A DNA stretch of 64,000 bases from Pelodera strongyloides (taxonomy: Eukaryota; Nematoda; Chromadorea; Rhabditida; Rhabditidae). Position 1 is the first letter of the stretch; each line of letters opens with the position of its first letter. Below are positions 1 to 10,453 of the stretch, piece by piece. The stretch spans positions 21,001 to 85,000 of the forward strand of contig JAANDG010000474.1 of assembly GCA_036852015.1 (NCBI GenBank). The letters are read 5' to 3'. The position numbers and the translations under genes are program-made. The notes under the pieces were generated by a model, which searched no databases, was not told where the DNA came from, and saw only the letters and a list, made by a program, of their open reading frames with translations.

Positions 1-170
1 GTGTTGAAATATCGAAGGTAATACAATTTTAACATTTCACCATAGTTTGCAACTAGCCAGAAGCTGCATAATTATAAGCTTTTTATCAACCATCACAAAC
101 TTTGCGCTTATGCTCTTATACATATGATGGATTACGATTTCTCATTACCTTTTTTGCTGTAAATTTACAC

Positions 171-525
171 ATGGCCGGGCTCACGTCATCTGCCCGTCGC
201 CCCCTTGGTGTTTCCGGTAAGTTAGCATAAGCTTGATTTGCATGTGAGCAATGCAGATTGTTTAGCATATGTTACCGGTTGTTTGGAGTTTGTTCATGAA
301 CGTTTTTCAATGCTTTCTCTTTCTATTAATCGACTATTGTGTCGAAATTTATGGATCCGATAATATCCAAATTAATATATAGATTCTTGATTCGTGTATG
401 TTACAGGTGATGTTGCCATGAGGCAGGGTTCACCATCCAAGAGTCACCATCGAAAATGCTTCTCTATTTCATTTGGATGTTTTCACAATGAACATAAACC
501 TTTGGACGACTATCGATCCATTCTG
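171..525 (+). CDS. two candidate 5' coding exons of an unrecognised gene
   Basis: Exon 1 (171-216) begins with ATGG and ends at a strong GTAAGT donor. Exon 2 (407-525) follows a TGTTACAG acceptor, is open throughout, and ends at another GTAAGT donor. The phases agree (1 nt carried over), giving 55 residues that start MAGLTSSARRPLGVSG and end DDYRSIL. The segment is polar, with a short His/Lys/Cys-rich stretch before an SFGC motif. No family is recognised. The last 24 residues match a second exon near 10.5 kb at 12 positions without gaps, which supports real coding sequence. The downstream exons are not located; a LINE and other repeats follow. Splicing and frame are seen; function is unknown. 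Confidence 0.5.
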
Positions 526-599
526 GTAAGTTTGGTTATATAAATGTTTATTGAGGATATGCAATTAACACATCTCAAAAGGTGACCCTAAGATACCAC

Positions 600-1160
600 G
601 CTTCACAACGCAGTATACAACGAAACTCAAGAGTTGCGCGCGGCAACAGTTTGGGGGTGTTTCCCGCAAAAGAATTTGATGCGCGCCGCAAAAGTTTTTT
701 CACCGTCTCTGGTTGCCGTTTTGGTGCGGGAAACACCCCTAATCTGTTGCGGGAAACACCCCCAAAACGTTGCCGAAAAGGTGCGGAAACGGTGCGGGAT
801 AAGTAGCAACTGCAAAAAGAAAGCATCGTGTTGGATTCGAACCTACACTCTTGTTAGATACTTTCTCTAAACAGCGCCCTAGACCACTCGGCCAAACCAC
901 ACATGTGAGACGTGTGCTTGCGGAGAAACATAGTTACATCAAATGTAGTAACGGCAGATCCTCCGAGCGCTTTCAAAAACGTTGCCGAAAAGGTGCGGAA
1001 ATGGTGCGGGGCGCAAGTTGCGCGCCGCAACATTTCCGCACCGTTTCCGCACCTTTTCGGGAAACACTTTGCGCGCCATTTCTATTCCGCGCGCATTTTG
1101 TTTCCCATTCCTTTGCGGCGCGCATTTTGTTTCCCGAAATGGTGCGGCGCGCAACTCATC
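600..1160. repeat. GC-rich dispersed repeat with direct repeats
   Basis: GC-rich block built from variants of GGTGCGG, GCGCGCCGCAA and GGGAAACACC, unlike the AT-rich flanks. A 33-bp direct repeat differing at one base lies at about 766-798 and 976-1008 and brackets the tRNA-like sequence. Short open frames here run through the repeats on both strands and look non-coding. Confidence 0.6.
824..902 (-). pseudogene. Leu/Ser-type tRNA-like sequence (pseudo-tRNA or SINE head)
   Basis: On the minus strand there is a perfect A-box (TGGCCGAGTGG, about 884-894) and a perfect B-box (GGTTCGAATCC, 833-843), the internal RNA polymerase III promoter of tRNA genes. The D-arm continues into GGCGC as in class II tRNAs. 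The anticodon arm does not form a normal 5-bp stem with a 7-nt loop, and the acceptor stem pairs only imperfectly with a bulge. It is therefore more likely a tRNA-derived repeat or pseudogene than a working tRNA. Confidence 0.5.
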
Positions 1161-1352
1161 GGCTCTCAGTGTACTCACAAGGGACCAAACTACAAAGAAC
1201 AAAAACACGAACACAAACTAAAGAACACTAAACATAACATATTCAATATCATAATAAGAGCACTAAACGTAAATTCAATTCAATTAAAGCATTTTAAGGT
1301 AATACTAACGTTACTTAACAATTTACAGGTAAAAACATATATGAGCGTAAAT

Positions 1353-2801
1353 TCACAAATAATGGTATATAAAAAAAACATCGGTACAAGGTAAGAAATA
1401 TAAATTGCTCTCAGTAAAAAAATGCAGGTGGTCTTTGGGGAAAATTTGCGGATTTGCATTTACATAACTCAGAAGTTCTTCTGCATTTTTACACTGATCA
1501 ACTTCGGACGGTAGATTATTGACAAGATCTGCAATTCTATTGAAGAACCAATTCCTATCTTTATACCTTAACTTAGACTTTTTAATAACATATTTGTGAG
1601 GGCGACATGGCCGAGATGAAGTTTGAGATCTCAAAACTAAGTGTTGCGACAAGCACGGAAAGTCATAAATATTAAATAAAAGCTTAAATGCAGTCAAGAT
1701 ATCAGTCTTTCTTCTCCTTAAAAACAGAGGTTCTAATTTTAAATATTCTACACGCGATTTGTAAGACTGATATCTTACGTTCTTTTTAATACACACACGT
1801 TTGGAGAAAAACCTTTGGGGGGCTTCTAATCTACGACAAAGAGGTGATTTTTCAGAAGGATTGATAATCTCAGAGCCGTATTCTAAGATGGGCCTTACGT
1901 AACAATTAAAAAGTTTAACATATGTATCAGCTGAAGCTTGTGGGAATGCTGATAACAAGTGCCGACTTCTCTGAAGTGCTAAGGCAGTTTTGACATGAAT
2001 ATGATGCGAGAAAGTCAACTTGTTATCAACATAAATACCTAAATCTCTTATCTGATCCACCGGCTCGATCCTCTGACGTTCAATGTAGTAGACGCGTCCG
2101 GGACCGGTCTGTCCGAGGTGAAGAACATTGATTTTTTCAGCTGCAAACGGCATCTGCCAGTCCCTTGACCACGCGCTCACTGCATTGATCGCCTCCTGGA
2201 GGACGGGTCCGGCTTCACCATACAACTTGAGATCATCTGCAAATAATGCAAATTTAACACTTGATGGAATAACGGATTCAAGATCATTTATAAAAATCAA
2301 GAACAGTAAAGGACCCAGGACCGTTCCCTGTGGAACACCTGAGATTGGAACAAATTCAGACGAAAAAGTATTACCAATTTTAACGACAGATATACGATTT
2401 TCTAAGAATTCCTTTAACCAACTAATAAGCATACTAGCAAAACCAAATTGTTTACATTTATAAAGCAGCTTTGCGTGTACAACCTTATCGAAAGCTTTTC
2501 TGTAGTCAAAGTAAACGCAATCTACTTTTTTTTTACACTTCAAGGATGTTTGCCATTCTGAAATTACTTCTAAAAGTTGAGTCGTACAGCTTCTAACTTT
2601 TAAAAAACCATATTGACTTTTTGAGAAAGAATTTTTAAAGACAATTCTTATACCAGACGCAAGTATGGTCTCCATAAGTCTTCCAACAGGGGAGGTGAGG
2701 GTGACTGGCCTGTAGTTTTCAGGATTGCTTTTGCTTCCTTTCTTGTAAATTGGAACTATGCACCCGTACTTACCACTGCCAGGGAATATGTGAATAAACA
2801 A
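1353..2801 (-). CDS. LINE reverse transcriptase region (ORF2 C-terminal part)
   Basis: The 482-residue frame is a group II intron/LINE-type reverse transcriptase. Motifs seen in order are VPIYKKG and ENYRPVTL, motif A FDYRKAFDKV, GVPQGTVLGPLLF, the catalytic FADDLKLY near residue 189, and LGIYVDNKLTF. A C-terminal domain follows with HxxLxxAFPQ- and YVRPILEYGS-like segments common in CR1/Jockey elements. The first residues overlap the end of the endonuclease frame in another register, so the annotated start is an artefact of the frameshift. No premature stop is seen within the RT core. Confidence 0.9.
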   Translation of the reverse strand: MFIHIFPGSGKYGCIVPIYKKGSKSNPENYRPVTLTSPVGRLMETILASGIRIVFKNSFSKSQYGFLKVRSCTTQLLEVISEWQTSLKCKKKVDCVYFDYRKAFDKVVHAKLLYKCKQFGFASMLISWLKEFLENRISVVKIGNTFSSEFVPISGVPQGTVLGPLLFLIFINDLESVIPSSVKFALFADDLKLYGEAGPVLQEAINAVSAWSRDWQMPFAAEKINVLHLGQTGPGRVYYIERQRIEPVDQIRDLGIYVDNKLTFSHHIHVKTALALQRSRHLLSAFPQASADTYVKLFNCYVRPILEYGSEIINPSEKSPLCRRLEAPQRFFSKRVCIKKNVRYQSYKSRVEYLKLEPLFLRRRKTDILTAFKLLFNIYDFPCLSQHLVLRSQTSSRPCRPHKYVIKKSKLRYKDRNWFFNRIADLVNNLPSEVDQCKNAEELLSYVNANPQIFPKDHLHFFTESNLYFLPCTDVFFIYHYL

Positions 2802-4374
2802 AAGACGATGAAAAAATTATAGATAGGGGCGAGCACAGTGTAACACCGCATTTTTTGATAAAAAATTGGTTTAAGCCTTCAATACTGTACGAGAACTTAT
2901 TTGGTAACTTTCTAATAAAAGAATAAACAGAGTTGCAATCAAAATTAAACATAGGTATCTTTTCGTTAGCACAGGGTATCGAGGGTAGCAAATTATTGTC
3001 AATAGCATAGTTACCATCAAAAACATTACGAAAAGCATCAGCCTTATCTAGGTCACAAAACAGTACTGTATTATCATTTATTTTCAAGGTTGGAATTGAA
3101 TTGTTTGCTTTTAATTTAAGCCGAACAAATTTGTGGATACTTGAATAGGACTCAGATTTTATAGCACTGGTTTTTTCTATGTGCTTTTTTTTCAGGTATT
3201 TAACCTTCTTTTGCAAGTTACGGTATAGTTGCCGTAATAGTAAATCTTTGCCGCATTTGACAAGCTTCCACAAGTTTGTCAGTTTTTTTTCTAATTTCTT
3301 AATATTAGATGGAAATCTTATACGACACTTATTTCTTTCAGAACGTTCAACCATAGGACAGAATTGACTGATAGCCAACCGGCAAATTTCCACAAAATTG
3401 TCATAAAAATTTTGTAGGTTTGGACAATTGTCCGATATTTGTCTCCAGTTGAACATTCGGAAAAAGTCATTGATTTTCTCATAATCAGCCTTTCTGTAGT
3501 CAATGTACTTATACCTGGAAGGTTTTTGGGGAATGGTTGGGAAATCATAATAAATATCAACAGCAAAATGATCGGAAGTGACTGGGTTTTCAATGACAGA
3601 GACAGAAAGAACTCGATCACTGTCCGTTAACAAAACATCAAGAATTGTGTGGGTACCACGATTTGTAATTCTAGTAGGCTCAGTAACTAGCTGTTGCACA
3701 TTATGGATAATAGTAAAATCTAAGAATATTTGACTGATATTGCAGTTTTTAGATAGTGACTGAGACTGCCAGTTAATAACAGGAAAATTTAAGTCGCCCA
3801 AAATTGAGGTATTTTTGGGCTCGAAATATTTAGTGAGTATCTGAATAAGATGGGTCGTGCCGTCAATACTCAAATTTGGAGGTCTATAAACCAATATAAA
3901 TCGATGGTGTTCATTAGAATTCATATATAAATCAGATACGAGTATATCAAAACGATCTAAATAATGAGAGCCTTGAGGAGCTGTACGAGAATAAGAACAT
4001 GAATAAACTTCACAGAAATTATGAATATTCTTGTAAATGAGGCAGAATCCGCCTCCGTGTCCGTGAAGTCTATCTACACGAAAAGACGAAAAATTACAAT
4101 GTGATAAGTGTCCAACGGGTTGCTTTTCAGAAAGCCATGATTCATTAATAAAACAAAAATCATAATTACACGAAATCAATTTGTCATATAAAGATGTGAC
4201 TTCGCTGGGCAAAATCAATGATCTCGCGTTAAGTAACAAAGCCCTGTGTGAATGACCCTCGCTGGTCTTTGGTGGTGAAATATCAGGTTGATACGTAGAG
4301 GTCAAAGAAAGAGAAACAGATAACTCCCGAGGCGTTTGACTAGTTATTGGGGTACAATGATCAGAAAATGACAC
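2770..4374 (-). CDS. LINE endonuclease region (ORF2 N-terminal part)
   Basis: The 534-residue frame contains an exonuclease-endonuclease-phosphatase fold typical of target-primed retrotransposons. Visible motifs include LLLNARSL near residue 45, FCFINESWLSE near residue 75, VYRPPNL near 165, GDLNFPVINW near 190 (catalytic DxN type) and SDHFAVDI near 267. A basic region follows (about 360-410). The frame ends just where the RT frame begins, and the two share the sequence around HIPW/HIFPG, so this is one protein split by a 1-nt shift. The ATG at the 5' end is not proven to be the true start. The role is nicking target DNA to prime reverse transcription. Confidence 0.85.
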   Translation of the reverse strand: MSFSDHCTPITSQTPRELSVSLSLTSTYQPDISPPKTSEGHSHRALLLNARSLILPSEVTSLYDKLISCNYDFCFINESWLSEKQPVGHLSHCNFSSFRVDRLHGHGGGFCLIYKNIHNFCEVYSCSYSRTAPQGSHYLDRFDILVSDLYMNSNEHHRFILVYRPPNLSIDGTTHLIQILTKYFEPKNTSILGDLNFPVINWQSQSLSKNCNISQIFLDFTIIHNVQQLVTEPTRITNRGTHTILDVLLTDSDRVLSVSVIENPVTSDHFAVDIYYDFPTIPQKPSRYKYIDYRKADYEKINDFFRMFNWRQISDNCPNLQNFYDNFVEICRLAISQFCPMVERSERNKCRIRFPSNIKKLEKKLTNLWKLVKCGKDLLLRQLYRNLQKKVKYLKKKHIEKTSAIKSESYSSIHKFVRLKLKANNSIPTLKINDNTVLFCDLDKADAFRNVFDGNYAIDNNLLPSIPCANEKIPMFNFDCNSVYSFIRKLPNKFSYSIEGLNQFFIKKCGVTLCSPLSIIFSSSFVYSHIPWQW

Positions 4375-4785
4375 GGATTTTTCGTTTGGTCCCTCGAGTT
4401 CCTAAGCAACAAACACCCGACCTGGATTTTGATTGTGATTAGAATGTTTTTGGATAGAATGTTTTTGGATTCTGAAAATGTGGCGCTACCTTCACCGAAA
4501 AACGAACATTCTGCCGTGTTATCTAAAAAACAGAGAGTACGGTATGGCAAGTTGCCAAAGTTTCATGCAACGTGCGCACAGTTGGTAGGAGAGTCAGAGA
4601 AGAAAAGATGGCAGACATCTAGAGAGTACGAACAAATACAAATGACGAAATTATAGACTACGGAAGTGTACAAATGGCGAAAATTTCGTCGTTTTTAGGC
4701 CAAAATTAAAATATGGAAATTTTGCGATTTCGAAATGGTTTTGAAATATTCGCGTAAAATTGGTCTACATTTATATTTATTTTCT

Positions 4786-5225
4786 GACCACCTGGCTCCC
4801 AAGAGAAAAATGTAAGAAATCTTTTTCTAATAGATGCCATCACACGACTCCCAACGGTTTTTGAGAACTTTTGTACCGCGCAAAAAATATTCATACGTGT
4901 TATTTAGAAAAATATTTATTTAAAAATTTCCGATCAAGCTTTTCATTCTCCGACCACCTGGCTCCCAAGAGAAAAATGTAAGGAATCTTTTTCTAATAGA
5001 TACCAACACACGGTTCCCAACGGTTTTCGAGAACTTTTGTACCGCGCGAAAAATATTCGTACCGGATATTTGAAAAAATGTTCATTTAAAAATCGCCTAT
5101 AAAATTTTTCGTTTTTTGACCAACTGGCTCCATAGAGAAAACCATAAGGAATCTTTTTCTAATACATGTGAACGCACGAATCTCAATGGTTTTCGAAAAC
5201 TTTTGTACCGCACGAAAATTAAAAT
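4786..5225. repeat. three-copy tandem repeat, about 165 bp unit
   Basis: The motif GACCACCTGGCTCC, followed by AGAGAAAA..TAAGGAATCTTTTTCTAATA and later GTACCGC, starts at about 4786, 4957 and 5118. The copies are diverged, and the last has CAACTGGCTCCATAG. No coding potential is apparent. Confidence 0.7.
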
Positions 5226-5229
5226 CGCC

Positions 5230-6860
5230 GGTTGTTACCATAATTGGACTTTTTTAACGTTATTCTAGGATTAAGCTGTTTGCACAGTAGGAGACCACAT
5301 AAACCCTTAACGACTAGCCAATTTCGCTACTTATTTACGGTTATAAGAATGTAAATAAGTCTGTCAAATGGTCTCTCACTAAGGCTCTATATTGTATATT
5401 TAAGCCAAAACTTTCCAAACACTCAACTCCGCGACATGTGTTCACTAAGATTGGGTGGTATGCAACAAGATACCCAGCGCAAAATATATCGGCAACGTGG
5501 CTCCTTCTGTAGTTTCGTCACTCAACGCAACGTCAAGTTTGTTTTCAACCTTCAAAGCATACGACATCAAGTACACCTACGACATCGCAGTAACCAACTA
5601 GGACGGACATGGTGTCGGATGTACCCTCACTAATGCAAGTGTGATGCGTCCTGGTGCCATCCTCTAGTGTCACCGGCCCCAAGGAGGCTGTGTCTATCGC
5701 CCTTGTTGTTGTGTCCTCCTATTCGCCCTTCGAGTGCGAACAGGAAAACACCAAGAATATGGGCACCGTTTGAATGCACCAACACCCCCGACGATGCCGC
5801 CATTTAGTTCCGCTGTGAGACGTTCGCCAAAATATCGGTTATCATTTAAAACATAAACATTCTATCTATACAGCATCATCAACACGGCGAGCGACGACAT
5901 CTTACGCTTACCTCTTCAGTTTCGTGCGGAAATATTTTTCTTTAGTACTCAATGTCTCTACAGAACCGGATGAGAGTCTGGAGACGGCAGAACGAGAATA
6001 GGACGTTTTGAAGCGCACGAAAAGGCTAGAACCGTTTGTTCTAGGCTTTCGACATGAAGTCCACAAAGATAGTGAGAATTTATGAGTTTATATAAGAGTT
6101 TATTAGTGGGAGTGGGAATTGATAGTAATGCACAGACAAGAGGAATACACCACGAAGGTTAAGTTAAAGGGATAAGCTCACTAATATTTACATCTCTTTG
6201 AATATTTTTTATTCATAGTATGGCCGAAAATATTCACATCATTACCTTTGCTCCCCGAGGTAGTAGTGCTTGCTCAAAAAGCTGAGTTACCTCGAATTTA
6301 TAAAACAACTGGAGTACCGCAGCCGATAAGTGGGAAAGAGCGTATCTGTGGGAGTGCATCGTCTACTGCTACGGCTACGGAATAACAGCACGTCTAGGTT
6401 AATAGGGCTACGAGAGCCAACGTGCACTCACGGGACCAAAGACGTAGACTACCACACACGGACACGGACGGCTGCGCTACCAAGAATATGCCTCTTTAGG
6501 CCGAATATATGCTACGGTTAAGGTATTTAACGATGTAGTTAATAAATGTAAGCCGGAATTAGAATATAAATCCTAATCCTACGGTAATTAGGGTAATATA
6601 TAAGAGAGTTGTCGTACAGTCACGACAGCGCACATCATTCGGCTATCCGAACAGCATTATCAGGCATCTATTTTGTATGGTAAATATTTGTGTGTGACCT
6701 TATCCTGCGTCGATTTTCGGTCCGTCTTTGCCGTCTTTGCAAGCTTGCCTCATTACCTTCGTGTGTGAGCTTCTCTTCTTCCGTACAACCACTATATGGC
6801 CCATGCCTACCCTAAGAGCTTGTTTCATTTTCTTCAGTATAGTTAAACAGTTTTAAGGAA
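5230..6860. other. no recognisable gene
   Basis: No feature recognised. A 65-residue frame at 5436-5633 (+) has no known domain and no consistent splice context. Around 5500-5800 other frames read like a decayed coding sequence with internal stops, but this is too weak to name. Confidence 0.4.
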
Positions 6861-6867
6861 GACTTAA

Positions 6868-7528
6868 AGGATCGCAGTCACTACAAAATCATCATTTTTC
6901 TTTGAGCTTACTTGTATTTAGTAAAGAATAAAGACAAATACTTTACCAAAAGCGAATAATTTGAATTCCAACTCAGGGAGTGAACTAGTAAAAAAGTAGT
7001 TCTACTTAACTACCGCAGGATGACGAAACGTGTTCATACCGCTGCTTCCCGATCGGGAGTCTGCAAATTATATCGGAAAATATCTGCATATTATATTTCT
7101 ACATATGGCGCAAGAGTCTGCAGGCGTATCACTACACGTTTCATAATCCCGCGGTAGTTTAGTAGAAATACTTTCCTACTTGTTCACCCCTTGAGTTGGA
7201 ATTCAAATTATTCAAAAATTAAAATTGTTTTACGCTTCAAGAGCGTGCACCTTTATTCAAGGGAGTACAAAGTACAATTTCAAGGTTTTTGCTTATGACA
7301 TGTTCCGCAGAGGTCCCGAGCAGTAGGCGACGAGTTCCAGATGACAAATTGCTCGACATCTTCGGGCTAGGGCCAGGAGGGATCGCCCATGATTCCCTCG
7401 CCTGGTGGTGGTTTCTCGCCTGGTGGTGGTTTATTCGGTTTTGGTAAAGTATGTTTCTTTATTCTTTACTAAATACAAGTAAACTCGAAGCAAAATGATG
7501 ATTTTGTAGTGACTGCGATCGTTTAAAC
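6868..7528. mobile_element. foldback (inverted-repeat) element split by an insertion
   Basis: The left arm (6868-7035) begins GATCGCAGTCACTACAAAAT. Its reverse complement occurs as the right arm, in two parts at about 7135-7215 and 7435-7528. Paired stretches include TTTAGTAAAGAATAAAG, TTGAATTCCAACTC and an inner GAAACGTG/CACGTTTC segment. The 220 bp at 7216-7434 lie only in the right arm and look like a later insertion; they contain a doubled TCGCCTGGTGGTGGTTT. No transposase is present, so this is non-autonomous. Confidence 0.7.
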
Positions 7529-7640
7529 ACTACGCATTCAAGGTTTATTTTATTCAAGCATAGTCATCGACATATGATGCACGGAAATGCAGTATCCAAA
7601 AACCATTTCGAAAAATAAGATGTTGCACATGCGGGACGTG

Positions 7641-7735
7641 ATCGTTGCCATATCGGGGTTTTTTGGAAGAATCGGGGCCATATCGGGGTTTTTTCCAAAA
7701 TAATCGGGGCCTTATCGGGGTTTCCACTTTCCTGT
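7641..7735. repeat. short tandem repeat with ATCGGGG core
   Basis: Five spaced copies of ATCGGGG followed by TTTT or CC, in about 90 bp. A local minisatellite with no other function visible. Confidence 0.6.
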
Positions 7736-8495
7736 GTACCACTTTAGTTTTAAAGCGAATATGTAGGCACTGAAAATGAGCAAAAAAAAAAGCGAAACTA
7801 GCGTTTCCATACCAGACGTTAATTTAAATAGGCGACTGAATATGTAAATACGAAATTGGAATGCGCTGCATCTTGAATCTTGCTATTTGCCGATTTAAAC
7901 TGAAATTTATTCAATCGGACCCAAATTTATGCAAAGGTTCCGAATTAGCGTTTACTATGGAAAAGGCGAGCTTTGTAATTGATTTTCTTTTAAGTGGGTA
8001 ATTGTAGACAACTTTTGTTATTGTTTCCTTAATCGGCAACACGCATTCTATTAATACAGCTTAACTTCAAAAAGGGCCTACATATTCCCTTTAAAAACGA
8101 GCGAATTTTCACTAACATGATTGATTAGTTGTGAGAAATCCATGTTATTCGGCACTCATAGCAAAATCCTTCCCAGAAAAGTTTTGGTGAAGTAGTAGCA
8201 TGGGGAGGAATGAAATGTGACTCCGACAAATACAAGTTGATGTTTGGAAAACAATATAAAACGCAATTTGGCTACCGTAGATTTGAATATACTTACTTAA
8301 AATCGTGCGTAAACAGAACCGTAACGAACGCGCGGAAATTAGCTCCTCCTACCTAACTTCAGCTCCCTACCAACTGTGATGCGGCTTCAATTACGTTTCA
8401 AAAATTTTCTTCGGTTTTTGTTCCTTGGGGAATATGATGTGGCTTTTTTTTCATCTAAATATTTTTTATTCTGTTTTGTTTTCTTTGCGAATTCT
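7736..8495. other. no recognisable gene
   Basis: AT-rich sequence with no supported feature; probably intronic or intergenic to the plus-strand segments that follow. Confidence 0.4.
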
Positions 8496-8498
8496 TAG

Positions 8499-9124
8499 TG
8501 AACACCGTCATCGTCCGAGTCGAGTTTTACTTGTTTACTGGGGAAAAATGATGACTTTGGCGGCATTATTTTCACTTTTCCAAACATTGCTCGAAAACGT
8601 GTATGAATTAAAACGTGGCTTCTAAAGTCCAAAGTCATACCGTCATATGTCATACATTTGTGGCGTTATGTATCTACAAGGAACTTTGCTTTTTTTGAAA
8701 CCGTACATTGTTATCGACATGCATGATGGTTTAAGTAAATGAACTCATTTCAGGATTTCAGTGCCGTCAAGTTTTCTTCTTCGCCTCCCTCTTTTGGACG
8801 TGCTATTTTAAGCTGCACGATACGGAATGGAACAATGGCAAGCGACTTGTTAACTATTCGGTAATAATTTGGCTATGTGCATTGGAATCACCTTTCTTTC
8901 ACTTCTTATTTTTTTACAACGTTTTGTTCAGCGCAACTGCGCAAATCAGTTACTAAACTTGCACACTAAAGGGTCCCAGTCCTCAGTTACACATTAAAGG
9001 TCTATAAAACAGTAAATTCTCTATTAAAGTTATTTAAGGTTATATTTTCAGGTTGCTTCTCTTCTCGCCCTCTTCTGTTTGAGGCTTCTGGTGCCTTCCT
9101 CACTCCTCTGCCTTCTGACGTCAG
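8499..9124 (+). CDS. candidate exons of a membrane protein (unrecognised)
   Basis: Three segments chain in consistent phase: 8499-8614 after ATTCTTAG, 8754-8860 after TTTCAG and before GTAATA, and 9052-9124 after TATTTTCAG and before GTGCGC. The joined reading has hydrophobic stretches typical of membrane helices (for example VYWGKMMTLAALFSLFQTLL, then QVFFFASLFWTCYF, then VASLLALFCLRLL) separated by polar turns. A further open segment at 9776-9878 is also hydrophobic but does not join in phase. No family is recognised. The first exon in this chain has another possible frame, and the start codon is not found. The coding reading is inference from phase and composition. Confidence 0.35.
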
Positions 9125-9367
9125 GTGCGCGATTATGTACAATTTGATTCTCACACTTTTGACAGTCGGCTGTTGACATTTGGCAGTCGTCGTAAACTGA
9201 TCCACCTATATTCGCCGGGTAATGATGTCTGAACTAATGCAGATAGCTAATTTTTTTTTTGGCCCGTGCTTGAGGACAATTAGTACTTATTAAGCAATAT
9301 AATAAGTGGTAATTTGATTCGGTTGAAGTTTTGATGTAATGCTTTAAAAATGGGTTGTCACAACGTG

Positions 9368-9669
9368 AAACTCCGCGCCATCGCCGCGCACAAAAACAGG
9401 GTGCGCCAGCGGGGTGCGGAGCACCGCCTCTAGAGTGCGCGGAGGGGTCGCCAGGGGTGCTCTAACAACACCTGGCGCACCCACACCCTGGCGCTAGTGG
9501 TGGCGCAGCTGCCGCGCATACCCTAAATGATGCACCGCAAGTGCGCCAAGTGAGCTAGAACGCCACTGGCGCACCTGGGGCGCACCCACCGCGCAAACTA
9601 GAGGGGGGGGGGGTGCGCCGCGCACCATCGGCGGACCCTTATTTTGTGCGCGGTGATGGCGCGGAGTTT
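9368..9669. mobile_element. GC-rich MITE with 28-bp terminal inverted repeats
   Basis: The ends are inverted repeats with one mismatch in 28: AAACTCCGCGCCATCG... at 9368-9395 and its reverse complement at 9642-9669. The interior is GC-rich, with variants of GGTGCGCC and a G-run near 9603-9613, in sharp contrast with the AT-rich flanks. A degraded relative lies at 15.2-15.4 kb. No transposase is present. Confidence 0.7.
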
Positions 9670-9775
9670 TACCAGTGCACAAACTCACAACTTGCTTCAA
9701 AGAAATGCCTTCCTGGAATCTGAAGAAGAAAGAAGGATGAAGGGCAAACATCACAATTAAATTTTGATTTTTTAG

Positions 9776-9878
9776 GATTCGTTATGCTCTTCCTCTGATG
9801 CTTGTCTTCGTTTCACCCCCTGCTTTGATCATCGATTTTTGGGCAAATTCGAACTTTGAACACGGCCTGATCAGTTTG
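9776..9878 (+). CDS. candidate hydrophobic exon
   Basis: Open from a TTTTTTAG acceptor to a GTGAGG donor, with phase 2 in and 0 out. It reads IRYALPLMLVFVSPPALIID followed by a polar tail. It lies just after the GC-rich MITE. It may belong to the same membrane-protein gene as 8499-9124, but the phase does not match without another exon. Confidence 0.25.
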
Positions 9879-10453
9879 GTGAGGTTTTTTTATCTGTGGA
9901 TTATCAATATCAGTCCTTTTCTTTTGTTCTATACATCAGTCGACAAATGTTGCATTTTGCAAAGAAGTATAGGGAGAAATTATGATATAAAGTGATCAAC
10001 AAGTTTAGTGCGAGTTTTTTTCCAGACATCTATTTGCTATTAGGAAATTTGGCCAAAATATAGTAATAATACGGACCGCGTAACTTAGCCATTCATTGTT
10101 ATTTTTTCGTTTCAAGTTGATATTGGATGTTTATTTCTGTGAAGATCGTGCTCGTTTTCTGCATCCGCATCTTCAATACACTGGTGGAGGTGACTTTCCT
10201 GATGTCATAATTGCATCTGTTTTGATGTTTGTAAGCGATCATTCCTTTTTTCGTTTGCAGTGATACTGAGATGGCTGGCCTTGTCATACTGCCCAGGTAA
10301 CTCATGATATTGCTATTGAGCTTGAAATACATTACATCTTCAATCTTCATCTTCAGTAAACATTCGTAATTTAGGGTCCGAAGTCAGAAGTGTTCTATTT
10401 TTGTTCTATTTTAGAAAAAGACCATATAGTTATCGATTTTTTTTAATTTTCAG

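Larger units (their letters stand above)
1180..4400 (-). mobile_element. APE-type non-LTR retrotransposon (CR1/Jockey-like), frameshifted
   Basis: One minus-strand element carrying an apurinic endonuclease domain followed by reverse transcriptase, the order of CR1/L2/Jockey-clade LINEs. No LTRs and no RNase H or integrase domain are visible. The coding region is almost intact but changes frame at about 2775-2790. The exact 5' and 3' ends are uncertain: the 5' end is near 4400 and the 3' UTR runs below 1353 toward 1180. It lies in the opposite orientation to the exons at 171-525 and may sit in an intron of that gene. Confidence 0.85.

Noticed and set aside
5436..5760. Decayed enzyme-like coding sequence
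   Set aside because: Internal stops and no motif that could be named.
8499..10330. ABCC (MRP) transporter N-terminal domain
   Set aside because: Hydrophobic exon pattern is suggestive, but no Walker A, signature or Walker B motif was found downstream.
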